A stretch of DNA of 54,300 nucleotides. Origin: Allomyces arbusculus. Its lineage: Eukaryota; Blastocladiomycota; Blastocladiomycetes; Blastocladiales; Blastocladiaceae. The position numbers were made by a program, and so were the translations under genes. Below, one piece after another: positions 45,838 through 54,300 of this stretch. Within the stretch, counting starts at the first letter, position 1, and the number at the start of each line of letters is the position of its first letter. The notes below the pieces were generated by a model. That model was not told where the DNA came from and searched no databases. It worked only from the letters and a program-made list of their open reading frames with translations. Where the stretch lies: NCBI GenBank assembly GCA_027604705.1, contig JADHYV010000101.1, positions 1 through 54,300 of the forward strand. The letters are read 5' to 3'.

Positions 45838-46420
45838 CGCAGTGGGCTGCTGGATAGGGATGTTGCTGGAACTGAATCGGCAATCGTAGTGATAGCACCA
45901 CCCACAACAATGCAGGAAGTCGGCAACCGTTCCAGTACGATTGATGTCGTGGGGGGAAATGGTTGCAGGGCGGCCGATGAAGTTTTTCCATTAAGCAACG
46001 GCTGACCTTGAAGCACGGAACCTTGTCGGCCGCTGGTGTTGGGTGACGGTTCTCCATAATGGTGTGAGCTGATGTGAGTTGGAAGGAGTTGTTGGAAGGA
46101 CTGTGATGCTTCCACGTCGATCTCATTCTTCCCAAAAAGCTGTATCAAACAGCGAAACAATGCTGTATTGCGTGCGGCGCGCGACAACTGTGCGCGCACC
46201 AGACCAATGGACACCAACAAACGCGAAGATAGTAAAATGAAACGTGGGTCCGCGTGGGGGCGCGCGTGGGTGGGGTACCCGAAGGGAAACCCGGACCTCA
46301 CCGCGTGAGCGCCGTCAGCTCGGAAGAGCTCCCCGACTACGGAGACGGGACCCGTGAGCGTGCGTGGCGGGCCGAGTGACGCGTGGCGGCACGAGAGGCC
46401 ACGCACGGGGTACCGCGGGG
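45838..46420. other. GC-rich junction between the duplication zone and the CpG-poor block
   Basis: A minus-strand frame continues upstream of the DUF6604 copy without a recognisable domain. From 46,240 the DNA is extremely GC- and CpG-rich and contains an imperfect direct repeat (see 46272-46446). It marks the edge before the very different DNA on the right. Confidence 0.5.
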
Positions 46421-46446
46421 CTACGCGCGGGGAAATCCGGCCCTCA
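46272..46446. repeat. Imperfect direct repeat pair with internal inverted repeat
   Basis: GGGGTACC followed by GGGAAACCCGGACCTCA (46272-46300) recurs as GGGGTACC followed by GGGAAATCCGGCCCTCA (46407-46446). Between them GCGTGGC (46381-46387) pairs with GCCACGC (46398-46404). A regulatory or element-edge role is possible but unproven. Confidence 0.6.
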
Positions 46447-47782
46447 GGATAAGCACATGAGAAGAGGGTGTAGGTGGGCGGGACGCGATGAGAACAGCGA
46501 GCCGAGCGGCAGCGAGGGGAGCTGAGACGATGAGCGCCCTCGGCTGCGGGCGGTGCGAGTTATTGTAGGGCGAGCGGGACATGGGCGCGGGCGCGCCGCT
46601 GTCGGCCGCATGCCTGAGGAAACGTGCGGGGCGTGCACGCTGGCGCACGGCGCAAGCGTGTGAGCGGCAAGCAGGACGTGGGCGCGAGTGCGCCGCCATC
46701 GACTGTATGCGCTGGAGGAGCCGTGGAGAGGCGGGGCGCCGGAGCGCGGTAGGAAGCGTCTGCCCGTGTGAGTGAAGAGGTGTATGCTGGTCCTGGGAGC
46801 CGAGCAGTGGGGGAGCGAAAAGTTGGGACAGCCAGAGTTTCGGTCGATACAGCGTGTTGTTCCCCCAGCAGCTGCGCTGCTCCCAAACAACTTGCAGGGC
46901 TTTGTCCGCCTCACCAGCCACGACCATGTCGTACGCCTTGTCTAGCACGGCAAAGGCAGTCACGTTCAACATGAATGCCCCCAGAGCCCGGGTCAACAGT
47001 GCACCAAGAGGATCAGTGGCCACGTCAACCAAGTGGGACTTCAGCTTCTTGCCAATAGTCTGCCACGGGACATAGTGGGCATGCATGGGGAAACCCTTGA
47101 TGGGCGGGACCTCATTGAATGGCTTCAGCTGGGCACTGAGTGAGTCCTTCTGCATCCAGCTCTGCTTCCCTGAGATGTGGAAGAAATGGTTGAGAAGGCT
47201 GGGCAGCTCAAGTGGGCCAGCAGGCGACACATCCAGCACATCCTGCTGGAAGGTCAACAGCTCTGGATCCATGCAAGGATCATAGCTGTTGGTGCACTCA
47301 CCCTCATTGTCATCAAAGACGTTGTGCAGGCAGCCACTGCCACAGCCAGGGCTGCTGTCACAGCTGCTGCAGTTGCTGTTGCAATCACATGATGAGCAGC
47401 ACAAGTACAAGCACAAGCACAATGAAGGCAAAAACCCATGGCAGCCATGACAGCATGCAGGGGAGCATGACCCAGGCAACTGCCCATGGCAGTTGCCATG
47501 GCACAGTGGGGAGCGACCCCAGTCATGCTGGTCATGCTTGTCAGCCTTGTAGGCTGCAATACAAGCACTCTGCTTGTCGATGATTGCACCCTGCTCTTCG
47601 AGGAGACGCTTGTCATGATGGTGAGCATCACCCAGGTAATGAACCTGGCGATCCAGCTCCTGGACCTGGCAGGCCAGGGCAGCAATCTCCAATGGCCCAA
47701 GCAGAGCATCTGCTGCAGGGGCATGCTGGGCATCAGTGTTCACGGCAGGGGAACCTGCATTGCTGGCATTGCCAGGGGCCAT
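46421..47782 (-). CDS. Unrecognised open reading frame in the CpG-poor block
   Basis: An ATG-started frame of 453 residues. Residues about 28-75 (LLGPLEIAALACQVQELDRQVHYL, RLLEEQGAIIDKQ) look like a short coiled coil. About 85-150 is Cys/His/Ser-rich from CAGCA-type DNA and may be intronic or mis-framed; another frame there is hydrophobic. Residues about 165-320 (LLNHFFHISGKQSWMQKDSL, PMHAHYVPWQTIGKKLKSHLVDVA, ALLTRALGAFMLNVTAFAVLDKAYDMV) look like a folded helical domain. The last about 110 residues read into GC-rich DNA and are probably not coding. Codons use TGG/CCA/CAG far more than the host genes to the left. I do not recognise a family. Confidence 0.35.
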   Translation of the reverse strand: MAPGNASNAGSPAVNTDAQHAPAADALLGPLEIAALACQVQELDRQVHYLGDAHHHDKRLLEEQGAIIDKQSACIAAYKADKHDQHDWGRSPLCHGNCHGQLPGSCSPACCHGCHGFLPSLCLCLYLCCSSCDCNSNCSSCDSSPGCGSGCLHNVFDDNEGECTNSYDPCMDPELLTFQQDVLDVSPAGPLELPSLLNHFFHISGKQSWMQKDSLSAQLKPFNEVPPIKGFPMHAHYVPWQTIGKKLKSHLVDVATDPLGALLTRALGAFMLNVTAFAVLDKAYDMVVAGEADKALQVVWEQRSCWGNNTLYRPKLWLSQLFAPPLLGSQDQHTPLHSHGQTLPTALRRPASPRLLQRIQSMAAHSRPRPACRSHACAVRQRARPARFLRHAADSGAPAPMSRSPYNNSHRPQPRALIVSAPLAAARLAVLIASRPPTPSSHVLILRAGFPRA

Positions 47783-47809
47783 GACAGGCCCTGCAGTAGT
47801 GGTAGGCGT

Positions 47810-47821
47810 GGGGGGGGGGGG
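47810..47821. repeat. 12-base G homopolymer
   Basis: Twelve consecutive G, just upstream (minus sense) of the ATG at 47782. A further G8 lies near 47886. Confidence 0.9.
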
Positions 47822-48060
47822 TTGACAGAAGGATCTCTGTGACCATCACCCCCAGCGTCAGCAGGAGCAGTCAAGTTGGTGCAATGGGGGGGGCATGTTG
47901 AAGTTTCGAGTTGCGCGTGGGGGGATGGCACAATGGCAAGCAGAAAGAGACGAAGCAGTGCAGCTTGCTGGGACGATTCGTCGACAAAAGAGAGCGTGGG
48001 TCCATTCCCAGGGGTGCGACCCTTTTGAGGGCCGTGGGGGAGGGGTGCAGGGCCATGTGT

Positions 48061-48148
48061 TGTGAGGTTTTTTCACCTGACCTTCCTGTCAGGTTTTTCC
48101 TCACAGGGGCAGCAGGTTTTTCCCGACCTGGGTTTTTTACGCTGCCCC
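48061..48148. repeat. Two adjacent nested palindromes with four GGTTTTT motifs
   Basis: Palindrome 1: TGTGAGG (48061-48067) pairs with CCTCACA (48099-48105), and inside it ACCTGAC (48075-48081) pairs with GTCAGGT (48088-48094). Palindrome 2: GGGGCAGC (48106-48113) pairs with GCTGCCCC (48141-48148), and inside it CAGGT (48113-48117) pairs with ACCTG (48126-48130). The motif GGTTTTT(T) occurs four times across the 88 bases. All arms listed pair perfectly. It may be an element end or a hairpin-forming site. Confidence 0.75.
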
Positions 48149-48199
48149 AGGGTTTGTTGACACTTTGTCATCAATAGATGAGATAGGCACATGAACGCT

Positions 48200-49000
48200 G
48201 TAGCATTGTGAAGTGTGATGTACAATTCGCCTCTGCTATATTGTCCATCCCACCTACCCGATAATCCAGTGTGCCCCCCACAGTGCTGGCCCACTTGGCA
48301 TGCTCTGTGCATAGAACCGACAAACCCCTCACCAAGTTGCTACAAGCCTGTTTGCTGCATTCATCTCAAATGCTCTTGCCAAGATCGATTAACTGCATGA
48401 GTGACCTGGCCTCAAGCTCATTGATATTGTCCACCCTGATGTACAAGGCGACATGCGTGACACAATTGACTGGAACGAGACGCTCAAGACTGGATCCGTG
48501 TTCCCTACCCTCCCTGTTCGTTGGCAAGTTCCACACGTCAAGCTATGACACAATCCGCCATGCCCGAAATATGCCAAGGAAGCAGGGAAGCCCAGGCCAG
48601 GCGTTCTCTTGCTCTGGTGCCCACCCTGCCACAATTGCCTTAGCTGGCAAGCCATGACGGACGCAGAGTCCCCACGCACCCTTTTTGAGGTATGTCTTGT
48701 GGTTTTGCACTGTCTGTGGCATGAACTGACGGCCGTATCCTCCAGATTTTGGTGACGCGGTTTGAAAGGATGCCAAAGTGCTTCATTTATGATAATGCGT
48801 ACATCTTCCTTCCCTGTCTGCATGCCCGTTTCCTTGTCCTCATCGCCTCCACCATAGATGTAACACACTGGAATATGCGTTGAACCGCCACCCCACGCTC
48901 TTTTGAGAAAATGATCGCGATTGTTGACAGTTTCCACTACAGCGCCCACGACGGATGTGCAGTGACGTTTGAATGTGCGATTGTACCGTAACATTCTCGG
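48200..49000 (-). other. Coding-like minus-strand segments, unidentified
   Basis: Several short minus frames read like protein (HGSSLERLVPVNCVTHVALYIR at 48427-48500 region; IIINEALWHPFKPRHQNLED near 48735-48795) but are separated by stops and have no domain I know. They could be exons of an unidentified gene or remnants of a mobile element. No start or end can be set. Confidence 0.25.
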
Positions 49001-49207
49001 GGGAGCATCGTCTGTTGTCCACGAGCAAAAGAACGCCCTCCTTGCTCAACTGAAGGCGCATGCGCCCAAGTACACGTTACTGGTGTTCCTTGCATTCCTG
49101 ACCTATGCAACTGCACGACTCAACATTGACGAGGCCAGGAAGCAGCCGCCTTCTATTGATGCTGGACCAAGAATCCTTCCACTGCAATCGCATCGCTGTG
49201 GCAATGA

Positions 49208-49317
49208 CCCACCCACAAACCCGCCTGCAAACCCGCCTGTGAACCCGCCCACAAACCTGCCTGTGAAACCGCCCACGTACCTGCTTGTGAACCCACACAA
49301 CCCACTCACAAACCCAT
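49208..49317. repeat. 12-bp minisatellite (AACCCGCC unit)
   Basis: About nine imperfect 12-base units of the form AACCCGCCYRYR. On the plus strand they lie in a frame at 48969-49526 and translate to an N-P-P-(T/A/V) repeat; on the minus strand to GG-F-(T/V/A)-G. Which strand is coding, if any, is unclear. Confidence 0.8.
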
Positions 49318-49526
49318 GCGACCTGCACCTGCATGGCCCGCCCGAGAACCAACCTGCAAACCCGTGCAGCAGGAGCCCGGGCGAGGCAGTGGAGCCACCT
49401 GGCGAGATCCCGCCTGGGCCACAGAGCAAGTGCAGGCGCAAGTCAGCACCAGCCTGCTTGAAGATGGTGCTATGCAGTTGGCCTCGCATGCAGGCGCAGA
49501 GCGATGGGAATGTCAATTGGCCCTGA

Positions 49527-50486
49527 TTCTTGTTGTTGATTTCGTTTCAAAGGATAAGAATGCCATTGTTGTACTTGTTTGTTTGCAGCAGTGGGCAGCA
49601 ATGGGGCTGTGAGTTGAGATCCAGCCTTGCTGCAAAACCATTTGCATCAGGAGTAGTAAGTGGGCGGGTCGTGCAGTAAACTTTCTGATAACCTGGAAAT
49701 CATATTGCAACTTGCTTGGCAGTGGCATGGCGCACCAGAGTGAGGGGGAGATGATTGGCACTGCAATGTTGCTGCAAGCAAGCTGACTTGGCTCTGAACT
49801 TGCACTCAACCAGAATGGTCCAGTACTCAAACAAGTCTAACTTCTCACCCAGATGCGATATGAATGTGATTAAAGAGGTTATGGAAAGTACATTGCAAGG
49901 AGAGAACGGTCCCGTTGTCTGTTTCTCTGGATCGCATGTGGTTGGTCTATGGTCACATTTGGGGACGAATTTGAATGAACACCCTCCAGACCTTGACTGA
50001 TGAGTTTGGGTGACATAGTGACCCTGAGCTGATCACTGCACCCTGACACGGCAACACTGCAAAGCACTTCACCCATGCGCCCGCTTCTTTCCCAATTTGA
50101 TGGAAGCCTCTGTAGGTATCAGCTCTGCTGAGCGTGGTGGTGAGCAGCAGCAGAGACTGGAGTGGATCGATCAGACATGTCAGCAGACAACTGAGCTCAG
50201 TCTGCACAGGACACGAGTCTCCTGCACTCAGTAAGGCAAACAACAAGGCAATGAAGACAGGATGTGGAAAATCAAAGGATATATGATGAGAGAGCAGTAC
50301 TTGCTCAATGATATGGGCGCTTGTTGGGGCTCAATGCCAATGGCCCTGTGCGCCTCTGCCCATGCTCCACATTCAAAATCAAAACAGGATCGAATAACAA
50401 CAGCACCTCTTGTTCAATGATGACGAGTGCACTTGGTGCAGTTGGATTCCAGCAGTGACAGTGGTGGCCCTGTGCGCTTCCCAAAC
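49527..50486. other. Non-coding stretch inside the CpG-poor block
   Basis: No long frame, domain or repeat stands out. Confidence 0.35.
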
Positions 50487-50650
50487 TGGCAGGGCTGAGG
50501 CGCATCTTGGGCTGGCAGCAGTGGCATCAGTGGCAGTGGTGGCCCAGCATGGTTCTCAAGCAGCATGTACCCTGCACACATCACTTTACAGCAGGGCCAA
50601 GGCGCATCTTGGGCTGGCCATGGTGGCGGCATTGGCAGTGGCACAAGCTC
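50487..50650. repeat. Imperfect ~103-bp direct repeat
   Basis: GGGCTGAGGCGCATCTTGGG (50492 on) and GGGCCAAGGCGCATCTTGGG (50595 on) each lead into GCTGGC and a GGC(A/G)GTGG-rich stretch, so the two units are offset by about 103 bases. A weaker relative, GGCAGCAGTGGCAGTGGTGG, lies near 51890. Confidence 0.7.
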
Positions 50651-50868
50651 ATGCTTCTTGAGCCATGCACGTTGGGACTTGACCAGGTCATGGGCCCACT
50701 GAGGGGCAGGTTGTCAGCCGTCCTTGCACATCTTGAAGCCAAAGTGGGCCACAAGCTCACGGATGCTAGTGGGCGACAGGTCACAGAGCATGAGCAGGAC
50801 ATTGTCAAAATTGCATTCGCCTCAACAGTCCTTGAGTGGTGGCTTGTACTCGTTCACCACATCAGTGG

Positions 50869-51750
50869 TCACACCCAGTGGAACAGCAGGCACATGAGCA
50901 ACAGGTGCTGGAGCAGCAGCATGCACTGGAATCGTGAGCAATGGTGCTTGTTGCCATCAGTGTCATGTTGCTTGTTGTCAGCATCGTGTTGCTTGTCATC
51001 GGCATCATGTTGGTTGTCATCAGCATTGTCTTGCACACCATTGGTGTCGTCTTGCTCACTGTCAGCATCACCTCCATCCTCACCATGGTCAATCCTGCTG
51101 TTGGCAGCAGCAGCAGCAGCAGTGGGGGCGCAGGCGCATCCTGCTGAGAGCATCAATTTGGCAGCAGGTGTCGATCTTGCAGTCATAGTGGCATTGACAC
51201 TGCCATTTGAGAAGCTACTGGACGACATGGTGCTTTCTGGTGGGTGGCCAAAGGCAGAACATGCTGCCTGGGGGTCAGCTGAGAAAGTCAATGTTGCTGA
51301 TGCCATTGCATTGACGCCCGCAAACAAGACCATTGCCAATGCTGTGTTCATTGGCGGTGGGTGGCCAAAAGGACCATCATCGAATTGTGCATCATCAGGA
51401 GCATGACCAACAGTATTGCAATTGACAAGAGCATGTGCAGTCGCCTGGTACAGCCCAAGAAGAGCTGATGCAGCATTCTTGATGGACTTAGTGGTTGACA
51501 AGGTCATTGGGTTGGGTGCAGTGCTGCCCAAGTTGGACCACACATCCTTGCGCTTGGACTGGTGCCTGGTGAACTCTTGCAGCCACAAATCCTTGGAATG
51601 CACAGCAAGCTGCTGCAACACTATCCAACCACAACGATCAGCAAGACTCTGCCAGGGGGGGGGGGGGGAATGAACGTACACAGGTGCAGCACAGCACACA
51701 GAATTTGCCATTTGTGTGCTGGGATGTTGGCGTTGAACAGCACCTGCCAA
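50869..51750 (-). CDS. Unrecognised reading frame with acidic heptapeptide repeats
   Basis: An open minus frame of about 290 residues without an ATG at its start, so it is probably one exon. AVHSKDLWLQEFTRHQSKRKDVWSNLG and TLSTTKSIKNAASALLGLYQATAHAL look helical and coding-like. The middle is Ala/Ser/Thr-rich. Near the end a 21-base repeat (about 50949-51073) encodes about six heptapeptides of the type D-A-D-D-K-Q-H. The G14 tract at 51655-51668 falls inside the frame. No family recognised. Confidence 0.3.
   Translation of the reverse strand: MAGAVQRQHPSTQMANSVCCAAPVYVHSPPPPWQSLADRCGWIVLQQLAVHSKDLWLQEFTRHQSKRKDVWSNLGSTAPNPMTLSTTKSIKNAASALLGLYQATAHALVNCNTVGHAPDDAQFDDGPFGHPPPMNTALAMVLFAGVNAMASATLTFSADPQAACSAFGHPPESTMSSSSFSNGSVNATMTARSTPAAKLMLSAGCACAPTAAAAAANSRIDHGEDGGDADSEQDDTNGVQDNADDNQHDADDKQHDADNKQHDTDGNKHHCSRFQCMLLLQHLLLMCLLFHWV
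50949..51073 (-). repeat. 21-bp tandem repeat encoding D/N/Q/H heptapeptides
   Basis: About six imperfect 21-base units. In the minus frame they give NADDNQH, DADDKQH, DADNKQH and DTDGNKH. Unit length is a multiple of three and differences are mostly conservative, which hints that the frame was once translated. Confidence 0.75.
51655..51668. repeat. 14-base G homopolymer
   Basis: Fourteen consecutive G within the CpG-poor block. Confidence 0.9.
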
Positions 51751-51791
51751 ATGACAGCATTCCGTGTCTGGGGCTACAATGCACGCACCAG

Positions 51792-52884
51792 TTAGAATCG
51801 AAAATATTTGGCGAGATCAAAAGAGAAGAGAGCAATGCACAATGTTCGTGTAGAGCCAATTGACAAACACGTCCTTTGACCGCCCTGGTGGCAGCAGTGG
51901 CAGTGGTGGCTGCAGTGATGTGTGATTATGGATCTGGTGCACTTGACGGGCAAGGGCTGCCACATCATGGACGTTGAGATGATGCACGCCACAGCCAAAT
52001 GTCAAATATCTTGGTGACGAGTTCAGCTGAAATCAGGTGTCATAGTGGCAGGTTTGTGCACCAGTGCACTGAGTTGGCCAGGGCTGGTTTCGGCGGCAGG
52101 CACAGTGTCCTGTGGTTGGCCAATGTCGGCCATGCTGAGCGCATTGGTGTACACAAGGTACTCGCCAGCATGGGTGAAGCTGGCCATGTCCAAATGGAAC
52201 GACAGGTACTGAATATACTGGAACAAGCCATCCAGGACACCATTTGGTAGATGTTGAAAGTGGTTCTCAAATCCCAGTGCGGACGCAACCACCATTTCTG
52301 CAAGCCGAACTAAACAGCAGGGTGGAGATCAGAGAGGAATCACCAGAGAATCAAGTGAGCCCAGTTTGAAGGGAAGCAGGGAAGAGTTTCGTGCCCATTG
52401 CCAGCATGTTGATCGCCTCCATCAGCTGCTGACCAAATGCAATTGATGCTGGATTTGCTGATGTGCGCTTGCCTAGCTCATATCCCCCATTTGGGAGCAC
52501 AATGCCTGCCAAGGCTCCAAAGTAGTTGAGCTGCACCAGGAATGTTGGGCATGATGAGATCTCGTGCAGGTGAAGCATCTTGCTACTGATACTTTGGAAA
52601 TTGTGACGTCAGAAGTTGGGTTCTGCATTTGATGGTTGCGGGCTGGTGTAGGGAGCAGTGCGCTCAGAGATCTTGCCCTGGCCAGTGCCAGCACTCATGG
52701 TTGTGGTCGTCGTGGTCTCTGGCTGCCAGACCCTTGGGATGGCGATAGTGGAGCCATGGACACATGGCTGAGTGTCCATGGCTGAGTTGTGACATGGAAG
52801 GCTCACGTTTTCCTCACTTGTCAATGACATGGAAAAAACTTGGCTCCACTTCTCAACGGCCTTTGCATTTTCACAAAAAAGCAT
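51792..52884 (-). other. Coding-like minus-strand segments, unidentified
   Basis: Consecutive minus frames read like exons: EKWSQVFSMSLTSEENVSLP (about 52790-52855), FLVQLNYFGALAGIVLPNGGYELGKRTS (about 52460-52545), LGFENHFQHLPNGVLDGLFQYIQYLSFHL (about 52190-52275) and SKDVFVNWLYTNIVHCSLLF (about 51817-51876). The frames differ and stops intervene. They may be exons of one unidentified gene together with 50869-51750. I cannot set splice sites with confidence. Confidence 0.3.
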
Positions 52885-53040
52885 TCAGGGATTGCCACAG
52901 AGCAGCACATGAATTGAACAGTGATCAATGCAGCTGTGGTGCTGAACAGGACAACCTGACGGCAAGATGGCTCAGGATGCTGGCGGTGGAGAAGACCCGC
53001 AATCGTGCAAGGATAAAATAGCAGAGCATGCACATCCACT

Positions 53041-53480
53041 GCTCAGATAGGCAAGACAGTGCAGCCACAAGGAGACAGCCATGTGGCTGTCAGTGTGGTC
53101 CCTGAGGGTGGCTGCCAATGGCCCCCACAAACTGCAGCAGGCCCAAAAAAAAAAAAAAAAGCACAGGGCAGGCAGCCATGCAGCAGTTGGTGCTGGCAGG
53201 TCAGGGACCACATGGACCAGCATGGCAACTGCTGCCAACAGGCCCCACGGACCACCACAGGCCCAAAATCAGCGTGGGGCAGGCAGCTGTGCAGCAGTTG
53301 GTGCAGGCAGGGAGGTGGGGGACCATTCAGACCCAAGCATGGCAACCACCACCAATGGCCCCCATGGACCGCCACAGGCCCACCAGCAGTGGGGGCAGGT
53401 TTGCGCAACCCACTGTCATTGCCCAATTGCATCAGCACAGGGCAGACAGCCACATGGCAGTCGGTGTGGGCAGGTGGGTA
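53041..53480. repeat. ~112-bp minisatellite with an A16 tract
   Basis: About four imperfect units share the order CAGGCAGCC-TGCAGCAGTTGGTG-GCAGG, GGACCA, ATGGCAAC..., GGCCCC, ATGGACC.CCACAGGCCCA. Unit starts are near 53041, 53163, 53276 and 53391. A run of sixteen A (53145-53160) interrupts the first junction. Confidence 0.75.
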
Positions 53481-53799
53481 GTGCTGCAGCAACAAGCATT
53501 GGTGCCACTGCAGAAACATTTGGCATGGGCAGGGACTGTAGCTGCTGAGAATATCATTGCCGAGCATCATTGTGCAGCATATTTTGTGCTGGACGGGTGG
53601 GTGTAGTGTGCAAATGCAGTGGTTTTTGGTGGGTGGTTTTTGTGTTGCAGCACCTTGAGCAGTGGCAGTTTGGAATGGGTGGCCCATGTGTGGGACAACA
53701 ATTTGGTTCAAGTTCAACGATCTGAACGTCACAATCTCAACGATCTAACACCATTGGTTGGTACTGTTACTTACACGCGCCATGCCCACAGTACTGTGA

Positions 53800-54213
53800 T
53801 CAGACTTTTGGAACTGCTTGGCAGTCCAGCACACTGCAGTCTTGAGGCAGAACAACATGCGGGTGGTCACAACATAGTTGACTTGGCATGTTGGACTTGG
53901 CGGAATCACAGTGCTGGCGCAATGGCCTGGTTGAGTTGCCTGAAGTGGTCCTGCACTTGTACAATACGTCAAGGTCGAGCTCCTCCTTCAAAAAATTGAC
54001 AACAGCCATGGGGAACTCGAACATGTGCCCATGGATGCTTGACGAGATCACATCCTTGGCCCCATCACGCGCCACATCAATGGCCTCCATGAATGCACAG
54101 GCAGGCACGTTGATCGGGTAAAATACCACCACATTGTCCCAGGTCCCATTGTGGCATTTGTCAGGTGTCAGGCAGCGTGCTGTCGCAGGGCCACCGTCAG
54201 ACAGCGCCCTCAA
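53800..54213 (-). CDS. Unrecognised reading frame at the right edge
   Basis: An open minus frame of about 137 residues without an ATG at its start. NGTWDNVVVFYPINVPACAFMEAIDVARDGAKDVISSS and MVEFP-like FEFPMAVVNFLKEELDLDVLYKC read as real protein. The first part may continue beyond the window. No domain recognised. Confidence 0.3.
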   Translation of the reverse strand: MRALSDGGPATARCLTPDKCHNGTWDNVVVFYPINVPACAFMEAIDVARDGAKDVISSSIHGHMFEFPMAVVNFLKEELDLDVLYKCRTTSGNSTRPLRQHCDSAKSNMPSQLCCDHPHVVLPQDCSVLDCQAVPKV

Positions 54214-54300
54214 CGGTCCTGTTGGTGCTTGGCAGCAGGGGTCAGATCTGGTCAGTGGCGGTTCGTGCGACCAGGACGGATCACTGACTCCCAGCCACTG

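Larger units (their letters stand above)
47000..54300. other. CpG-depleted, TG/CA-rich repetitive block (family unknown)
   Basis: From about 47,000 to the window end CpG becomes rare and TG/CA common. I count about a dozen CpG in 50401-51000, while the 60 bases 22021-22080 alone hold seven. The block also has several minisatellites, G and A homopolymers, palindromes and broken minus-strand coding-like frames. This fits old repetitive DNA whose methylated cytosines have decayed, such as an inactive mobile element. I see no terminal repeats, target-site duplication or known transposase motif, so I do not assign a class. The right edge is outside the window. Confidence 0.6.

Noticed and set aside
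53145-53160. A16 tract as a retroelement poly(A) tail
   Set aside because: It sits inside a minisatellite junction and no reverse-transcriptase-like frame or target duplication flanks it.
1-54300. CRISPR arrays, rRNA genes, bacterial operons
   Set aside because: No regularly spaced identical repeats with unique spacers, no rRNA cores, and the gene structure is eukaryotic.

Overview
This window is nuclear DNA from a GC-rich, intron-containing eukaryote, most likely a zoosporic (flagellated) fungus. The fungal signals are short introns of about 60-100 bases with GTNNGT donors and CTAAC/CTGAC branch sites, a Ubp3/USP10-type protease, a secreted protein with a C-terminal domain common in fungal secretomes, a DUF3712/Tag1-like vacuolar-type protein and DUF6604-type genes. 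IFT22 (RABL5), an intraflagellar-transport GTPase, shows that the organism builds a flagellum. Together these suggest Chytridiomycota or Blastocladiomycota. I lean to a Blastocladiomycota-like genome, but that is a guess from composition.

Layout. 1-358: end of an unidentified gene. 359-3754: long gene-poor stretch. 3755-6060: CUE-CUE-CUE-Smr protein with a GC-AG intron. 6061-10390: gene-poor stretch with a decayed leucine-rich-repeat gene (+) facing a truncated DUF6604 relic (-). 10483-11788: secreted protein with a clear TATA box. 12431-15944 (-): RAD54 with a long acidic N-terminal extension, divergent from IFT22 (16367-17146, +). 17308-19443 (-): CAMK-type protein kinase, divergent from a USP10-like deubiquitinase (20413-23703, +). 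24670-25833: second secreted protein. 26357-36407 (-): a gene for a 3,271-residue single-pass membrane protein with repeated DUF3712-like units.

38202-46400 is a local duplication zone. An intact F-box/LRR-like gene (+) is followed by a broken C-terminal copy of itself. Facing both are two DUF6604 copies on the minus strand, one a 5'-truncated fragment and one nearly full length but interrupted. The same convergent LRR/DUF6604 arrangement occurs at 7.2-9.2 kb, which is the most interesting gene-level pattern here.

46400-54300 differs from everything before it. CpG is strongly depleted and TG/CA enriched, and the block carries minisatellites, G and A homopolymers and a nested double palindrome. 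Its minus-strand reading frames look coding-like but match nothing I recognise. It reads as old, probably methylated repetitive DNA whose family I cannot name.

Functionally the intact genes are housekeeping and cell-biology genes: recombination repair (RAD54), ciliary transport (IFT22), mRNA quality control (CUE-Smr), deubiquitination (USP10/Ubp3), kinase signalling, secretion and vacuole or endomembrane. They do not form one pathway. The accessory content sits in the LRR/DUF6604 duplications and the CpG-poor block.
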